Shown here: positions 59,593 to 64,000 of the stretch, one piece after another
Layout of the letters: each line of letters starts with the position of its first letter
Numbering within the stretch: the first letter of the stretch is position 1
Assembly: GCF_002234675.1 (NCBI RefSeq)
Contig: NC_019859.2
Span: 6,665,240 to 6,729,239 of the forward strand
DNA from: Oryzias latipes
Lineage: Eukaryota; Chordata; Actinopteri; Beloniformes; Adrianichthyidae
Reading direction: 5' to 3'
DNA: 64,000 nucleotides
Notes under the pieces: model-generated
Told to the model about the DNA's origin: nothing
Seen by the model: only the letters and a program-made list of their open reading frames with translations
The model's database searches: none
Translations under genes and position numbers: made by a program

Positions 59593-60768
59593 ATGGCGGC
59601 TGCCAACTTCCGGCTGGTTGAAGACCTTTTCCAGTGCTCCATTTGTCTGGATGTCTTCAAAGATCCGGTCAGCACACCGTGTGGACACAACTTTTGCAAG
59701 AACTGCATCACCGAGCACCTAAACATTGACGTTCCGCTGCAGTGCCCCATCTGTCGGAGGATGTTCTACCCCAAACCAGAGCTGCAGATCAACACTCTGA
59801 TCGCGGAAATGATCGATGCGTTCAGACAAAACGGACCCATGGAAGTCCGCTGTGCTGTTTCTTCCAAAATCAAACAACTGGGCGAGCTCTCCTGCAGAAT
59901 CGGCACAGTGTGCATCTTTCTGGTTTTCTCCTATGTAGTTTATTGTAATTTTTTGAGAGAAGTTGCTGGAAGGAATTTGGAGAAACCCGACAAAAAAATT
60001 CAGGAGCAGATACAAGAGATTGCTCAGAAGATTGAGGGGCTGATACCCCTGGTGCAGCTCTGTGGTGAAGATTTTCAGAAGGAAAAGCAGAGGGAAACAG
60101 AGTTGCAGCTTGCCGAAGAGCTGAAGAACAAGAAGAGCTCAGAGGTAGAGCGGTTCTCCAATGCCCCCAAACTACCAAAGGGGATGGAAACTCCAAAGTC
60201 GCTGATGCAGGATGAGCTGGTCAAGGTCCAACACCACACCATAGACATGACCTTTGACCCCGATACAGCCTATCCAGGGCTCATCCTGTCTGATGATGGA
60301 AAACAAGTGCGATGCTGCGATTCCAGGAGGAATCTTCCTGAAAACCCAAAGAGGTTCACAGAATGTGCCTTTGTTTTGGGCAAGCAGGGTTTTTCTTCAG
60401 GCAGGTTCTACTTTGAGGTTCAAGTCAAAGGAAAGACAAAGTGGTCAATAGGTGTGGCCAAGGAGTCAGTTAGCAGGAAAGGGGACATTAAGCTGTGTCC
60501 TCAGAACGGGTTTTGGGCCCTCTGGATGAGGAGCAGAGGAGAGTACAGAGCTCTGGCTGGCCCGTCAGTGTCTGTTCATCTCAGGTCTGCTTTCGAGAAG
60601 GTGGGAGTGTTTGTGGACTATGAGGCGGGTTTGGTCTCCTTCTACGACGTGAACAATGCGGCTCACATCTACTCCTTCACCGGCTGCCATTTTACTGAGA
60701 GACTCTTTCCGTTCTTTGATCCCAGTCGGAACAACGATGGTCAAAACGACGCACCATTGATTATCTGA
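59593..60768 (+). CDS. RING finger protein with a membrane segment and PRY-SPRY domain, no B-box
   Basis: 391 aa in one exon; the ATG follows an acceptor by 2 nt. RING ligands are C15, C18, C30, H32, C35, C38, C51 and C54. Residues 103-121 (IGTVCIFLVFSYVVYCNFL) form one hydrophobic helix long enough to span a membrane. A charged helical stretch (about 124-205) may be coiled coil. PRY-SPRY spans about 214-391, with DMTFDPDTAYPGLILSDDGK, GRFYFEVQV, WSIGVA and VGVFVDYEAGLVSFYDV. No C/H pattern of a B-box exists between RING and helix. It is likely a membrane-tethered ubiquitin ligase related to the fish bloodthirsty/TRIM39-like group (family knowledge). Topology is inferred: no signal peptide is seen, so RING and SPRY could lie on opposite sides unless the helix is only membrane-associated. 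It lies 3.6 kb after the conventional TRIM gene. Confidence 0.94.
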   Translation: MAAANFRLVEDLFQCSICLDVFKDPVSTPCGHNFCKNCITEHLNIDVPLQCPICRRMFYPKPELQINTLIAEMIDAFRQNGPMEVRCAVSSKIKQLGELSCRIGTVCIFLVFSYVVYCNFLREVAGRNLEKPDKKIQEQIQEIAQKIEGLIPLVQLCGEDFQKEKQRETELQLAEELKNKKSSEVERFSNAPKLPKGMETPKSLMQDELVKVQHHTIDMTFDPDTAYPGLILSDDGKQVRCCDSRRNLPENPKRFTECAFVLGKQGFSSGRFYFEVQVKGKTKWSIGVAKESVSRKGDIKLCPQNGFWALWMRSRGEYRALAGPSVSVHLRSAFEKVGVFVDYEAGLVSFYDVNNAAHIYSFTGCHFTERLFPFFDPSRNNDGQNDAPLII

Positions 60769-61186
60769 CTGTTTTTTAAACATAAGATTGCTGCAATGAC
60801 AGACTCTTGTCTTGTGTTTATAGATATCTGTGTGTCTAATCTAGTCCCCTTTTTGTCTTTGTGCTAGTATTAGAAAGAGTGAGACCACATCTGCAGCAAC
60901 TGAAGACAGCTGGACTCAGTGTGGACTTATGTTTCCAACAAAAACTAATGTTGAACTACTTAATACAAAGTACAAAGTCAAATACATGAGCTGTTTCCCA
61001 AGAAGAATGTAATACAACCTCAAGCTCAAAATTTAATTTTTGGATTATTTATTTATTACAATTGTTCTAAGTCAGAAGCAGACAAAAAAAGACGGGACAT
61101 AATTACAATAGAGCAGAATAAGACAACTTATGACCTGTATGGATGTAGTTATAAAATCCGACGTATTCGTCGATAATATTCAGCTT
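60769..61186. other. 3' flank of the RING-SPRY gene
   Basis: Probable 3' UTR and intergenic DNA. No canonical AATAAA was spotted here. Confidence 0.35.
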
Positions 61187-61258
61187 TCCCTGGTGGTCTA
61201 GTGGTTAGGATTCGGCGCTCTCACCGCCGCGGCCCGGGTTCGATTCCCGGTCAGGGAA
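61187..61258 (+). tRNA. tRNA-Glu (CTC)
   Basis: 72-nt cloverleaf. Acceptor TCCCTGG pairs with TCAGGGA (one G-T), followed by discriminator A. Anticodon stem CGGCG/CGCCG, loop CTCTCAC with anticodon CTC at 61220-61222. T arm contains GGTTCGATTCC (B box), and the D arm matches the A box (TGGTCTAGTGGTTAGG). The sequence is essentially the vertebrate consensus, and a T5 terminator follows. Confidence 0.98.
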
Positions 61259-61263
61259 CGAAA

Positions 61264-61268
61264 TTTTT
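61264..61268 (+). terminator. Pol III terminator of tRNA-Glu
   Basis: Run of five T, 6 nt after the mature tRNA 3' end. Confidence 0.8.
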
Positions 61269-61545
61269 GGTTCATGAATTCTTGAGTGTCAAAATTCGAT
61301 GCTCCGTGTGCTTTTTCAAGAATCCGCACGACAATTTCACATTTCTTAAATACATTCTTTTCTCCAGACAACACCAAATGTGATCATTTACCACCCCCGT
61401 GCAAAGATCTAAAGATATAAGTAACTATGTAATACTTTTTGATTATTGTTTTTGTAAATATAGATGGTAATAGACGAATGGATGTTTTGTGCAGCTGTGT
61501 GAGAATGAGCCCTTCACCAAGCAAAGGGAAGCAGATGCAGCTTAT

Positions 61546-62628
61546 CCCTTGTGCTCTCTTAGATCAGTGTTTTTCAACCTTTTCTGAGCCACGGCACACT
61601 TTAACCTTAAAAAAAAATCCCGCGGCACAACAGCATCCAAAAATTTAAAAAAAAGATGGAGAAACTCATAGTCTGTATTGATCTACAGTCCCTCCACAGT
61701 CTCACATGCATTTTTGAGATGATTGTTGCAGAAAAAGCTGGAAACTGCAGCTGTTTTTTTCCTAAAAGATTCAATAAAAGTTAAGTTAGAAGATTTAAAA
61801 ATAGTATGATGTGTGTTCGTTGGTTTCAAGACGTTTAACGACAGATCTCCTTGTGCCCTGTCACTCTCACAACCCAATGCATCATGGGAGATGTAGTGCA
61901 TAAAACGGCCGGAGATCGGTTTTCGGAGCTTCATTGTTTTGTTCACTTGTTCCACGGTCTGATACCGGATTCTGTGGAAAGCTACACCGCTAAAGACGAG
62001 CTTTAGCTGGTACTTTTGTTGGAACTGAGCGACTTTACGAGCTAAATCGGGACAAGGAAGTGAAGACTTTAACCACTTCTGATTGGTCAGACTGATGACG
62101 TGTGATTAAGCCCCTCAAGAATGATTGGTGGAGACAGTTAAAGGGACGGGACTTTTCCAAAATACAGCCGAAGGTGCAGCTGAATCGCCGGACAGTCATT
62201 CTTATCAAAATGTCTTTAATAAAATAAAATAAACGCAAAGAAAAAGTATTTTACGATCTTTTATATTCCTAACTCCTCAGTGTTTTATCAGGGCCTGTTT
62301 GGATGAACACAGAGCTGAAATCCTGGAGATGGGAAATGTTGTTAAATCAGTTAATGAGAGCAATTTTCCACGGCACACTTGACCATCACCCACGGCACAC
62401 TAGTGTGCCGCGGCACACTGGTTGAAAAACACTGTCTTAGATGACCCTACCCTTACATTGACGTGTTCTCCCTACCATGACAAAGGTGGATAAAGGTGGA
62501 AAGATTTCATGTAATCCGTGGACACCAGTGAAGATCACAAATCATAGAAGACGAAAGGTTCAGCGCACTGTCTAGTGGGTCTAGATGACCCAATTCCCAA
62601 TATTAAAGTGCCTAGGATAGCACAAAGG
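61546..62628. mobile_element. piggyBac-type MITE, copy 2, interrupted by a hAT element
   Basis: Starts CCCTTGTGCTCTC after TTAT (61542-61545) and ends GATAGCACAAAGG before TTAT (62629-62632). Apart from the hAT insertion (61565-62434) it matches copy 1 (52347-52551). The canonical TTAA target appears as TTAT on both sides, suggesting insertion at a variant site. Confidence 0.8.
61565..62434. mobile_element. Non-autonomous hAT element with perfect 8-bp target duplication
   Basis: Ends are exact 15-bp inverted repeats, CAGTGTTTTTCAACC. Subterminal CACGGCACAC and CCGCGGCACAC occur at both ends. TCTTAGAT flanks it at 61557-61564 and 62435-62442. The insertion splits the piggyBac-type MITE, so it is younger. 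No transposase frame in 870 bp. Confidence 0.9.
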
Positions 62629-62750
62629 TTATAGAAGAGTTTAAAAATAACATATAATACTATATAAGATAACATATAATAATTGTTGTTGTTGTTTCTC
62701 TTTCGGCTTTTTCCCATCAGGAGTCGGTTTGCAATGAAATTTCGATTGAG

Positions 62751-62757
62751 AAAAAAA
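62751..62757 (-). terminator. Pol III terminator of tRNA-Tyr
   Basis: Seven T on the minus strand, beginning 6 nt after the tRNA 3' end. Confidence 0.8.
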
Positions 62758-62763
62758 GTGTCC

Positions 62764-62851
62764 TCCTTCGAGCCGGATTCGAACCAGCGACCTAAGGATC
62801 TCTGTTAATAACATCTACAGTCCTCCGCTCTACCAACTGAGCTATCGAAGG
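62764..62851 (-). tRNA. tRNA-Tyr (GTA) with a 15-nt intron
   Basis: Minus strand: acceptor CCTTCGA pairs with TCGAAGG, followed by discriminator A. D arm TAGCTCAGTTGGTAGAGC (A box) and T arm GGTTCGAATCC (B box). The anticodon GTA (complement of 62816-62818) is followed by G and then a 15-nt intron (62800-62814) at the canonical position after base 37. Mature length 73 nt. Eukaryotic tRNA-Tyr genes usually carry an intron here. Confidence 0.98.
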
Positions 62852-63626
62852 GACCTAGTAACCACCTCGCACATTTGCCAACTTGCTTTTACTCCATAAG
62901 GGGAACACAAAAAGGACATTCGTATAAACGATCGAAGAACTTCACGAATCTCGTAATTCTCTCCAAAACCTTATTTTCTCTAACTGCTGCACCAGTCAAA
63001 AAGCTGAAACTATCGGAACTTAAATCGGAAACTTTGCAGCAGTCAGAGAGCCTGATTTGTTCATATTCACCACACTAACCCAAGCAATTGTTTACTCTCG
63101 TCCTCTAAAAGTAACATCAGACAGATGATCTGCTCACAAAAATACTTCCGATTTACAAAATAACCTAATTTGGCATAAACACTCTCATTTGTAAAGTGTG
63201 TTTTTTTTTTTACTATGTACAAACTATTATTTTAATCTCTAAGACATTTTCTCTGCATAAAGTTGAATTAATTTTTTTCGATTTAACAAATTTCCCGGTG
63301 TCCCAAGCGGGTCTCGAACTCAGAAACATCAGCCCTTGAAGTTGAAATAGGTTTAGCTCGGTTTGCATCTTAGCAGAATGATGACTGTCAGCTCATCTAA
63401 AATAACAATAACAAACAGCATAAAGCTAAAGGACAAATGGCGAACAGGACGACAAAAGTTCAACGCGATACTTACAGCCAGCTAAACGTTAAATAAATTA
63501 CAAACTGCAATCTGTTTAAAAGATAACATAACAACGGGAACACACTAATAATTGAGCTAAAATGGCAAACTACCTTTGAGATTTTTATCTTACTTATGAT
63601 GATCCTTCTATTCTACAATAGCCCTG
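62852..63626. other. Intergenic; nothing firmly recognised
   Basis: A tRNA-like 3' half on the minus strand at about 63294-63330 (GAGTTCGAGACCC) does not fold into a full tRNA. No gene seen. Confidence 0.4.
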
Positions 63627-64000
63627 GGGCCTGTTTCAGAAAGGAGGTTAAGTGTAAACTCTGAGTGCATTAACCCTGAAATCAGGGAAACCCTGGGTTT
63701 TCCGTTTCAGAATGGGAGGTTTGTTAAACCAGAGTAAATAGAGTAAGTCAAACCCGTTTCTGAAAGAGGGGTAACTTTTACTCGGAGTCAGTATCCATGG
63801 TTACTTATGCTGTGAACCTAACCTGGTCGGGAGCAGGTTTTATTCTTCAAACTCAAAGTTTCTGCCGGTCCCCTCCCCTTTTTAAAGACGAAGCGGTATT
63901 TTTCGCTTTAACCTTCATTGCCCAAATGTCCGTCACACAGAGACGGTCTAAGTGACAAGAATGGCTCCTTTTTTGGAGGACCCAATAGACGAGGAGGCTG
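63627..64000 (+). mobile_element. Left end of a PIF/Harbinger-type element, cut by the window edge
   Basis: Starts GGGCCTGTTTCAGAAAGGAG. Related phrases (GTTTCAGAATGGGAGGTTTG, GTTTCTGAAAGAGGGGTAAC) then recur within 150 bp, a subterminal repeat pattern I remember from fish Harbinger elements. A frame resembling the start of a Harbinger-encoded protein opens at 63961. The right end lies outside the window, so it may be autonomous. Confidence 0.6.
63961..64000 (+). CDS. Possible start of a Harbinger-type transposon protein (partial)
   Basis: ATG at 63961 opens MAPFLEDPIDEEA and continues past the window end. The (I/L)EDP.DEEA pattern resembles the N-terminus of HARBI1-like transposases in fish. 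Only 13 codons are visible, so the call rests on context and memory. Confidence 0.4.
   Translation, partial: MAPFLEDPIDEEA

Noticed and set aside
63294-63360. Third tRNA gene on the minus strand
   Set aside because: A B-box-like GAGTTCGAGACC exists, but acceptor, D and anticodon stems do not pair. At most a tRNA-derived remnant.

Overview
This 64 kb window looks like nuclear DNA from a ray-finned fish, probably a percomorph-type teleost. It has vertebrate genes split by GT-AG introns, many under 150 bp. It also has two eukaryotic tRNA genes, one with an intron, and the mix of hAT, piggyBac, PIF/Harbinger, Tc1/mariner and LINE copies usual in fish. Species was not determined.

Layout, left to right. 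1-6.9 kb: no recognised gene; a 300-bp compound tetranucleotide microsatellite and a Tc1/mariner-type element. 6.9-11.4 kb: naf1 (H/ACA RNP assembly factor), + strand, eight coding exons. 11.4-27.7 kb: repeat-rich DNA with one unassigned two-exon candidate (13.3-13.5 kb), three copies of one old dispersed element, a LINE-like insertion with a 13-bp target duplication and poly-A tail, and a Harbinger-type MITE. 27.7-43.2 kb: znf638 (nuclear RNA/DNA-binding protein with matrin-type zinc fingers and RRMs), + strand, about 24 coding exons, with a LINE fragment and a TIR transposon in its introns. 44.4-45.2 kb: L1-type LINE 3' end, minus strand. 47.9-56.0 kb: a class C-IV TRIM gene (RING, B-box 2, coiled coil, PRY-SPRY). 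59.6-60.8 kb: a second RING/PRY-SPRY gene whose coding region is one exon and which carries a predicted membrane segment where a B-box would be expected. 61.2-62.9 kb: tRNA-Glu(CTC) and, on the other strand, tRNA-Tyr(GTA), with a hAT element nested inside a piggyBac-type MITE between them. The last 370 bp enter a PIF/Harbinger element cut by the window edge.

The host genes do not form one pathway. naf1 serves snoRNP and telomerase RNA biogenesis, znf638 serves nuclear RNA processing and silencing, and the two TRIM-like genes are likely ubiquitin ligases, plausibly in innate immunity. No wholly new system was found. The most unusual features are in gene structure: a 24-bp coding minisatellite in znf638 in which every unit carries an in-frame 5' splice site; a transposon inserted at the likely branch point of znf638 exon 6; two GC-AG introns in znf638; a stop-free 66-bp intron and a possible 15-nt microexon in naf1; a tandem duplication of an exon pair in the TRIM gene; and the RING-TM-PRY/SPRY protein. 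Exon boundaries were assigned by eye from splice signals, reading frame and remembered family sequence. No alignment or RNA evidence was available.
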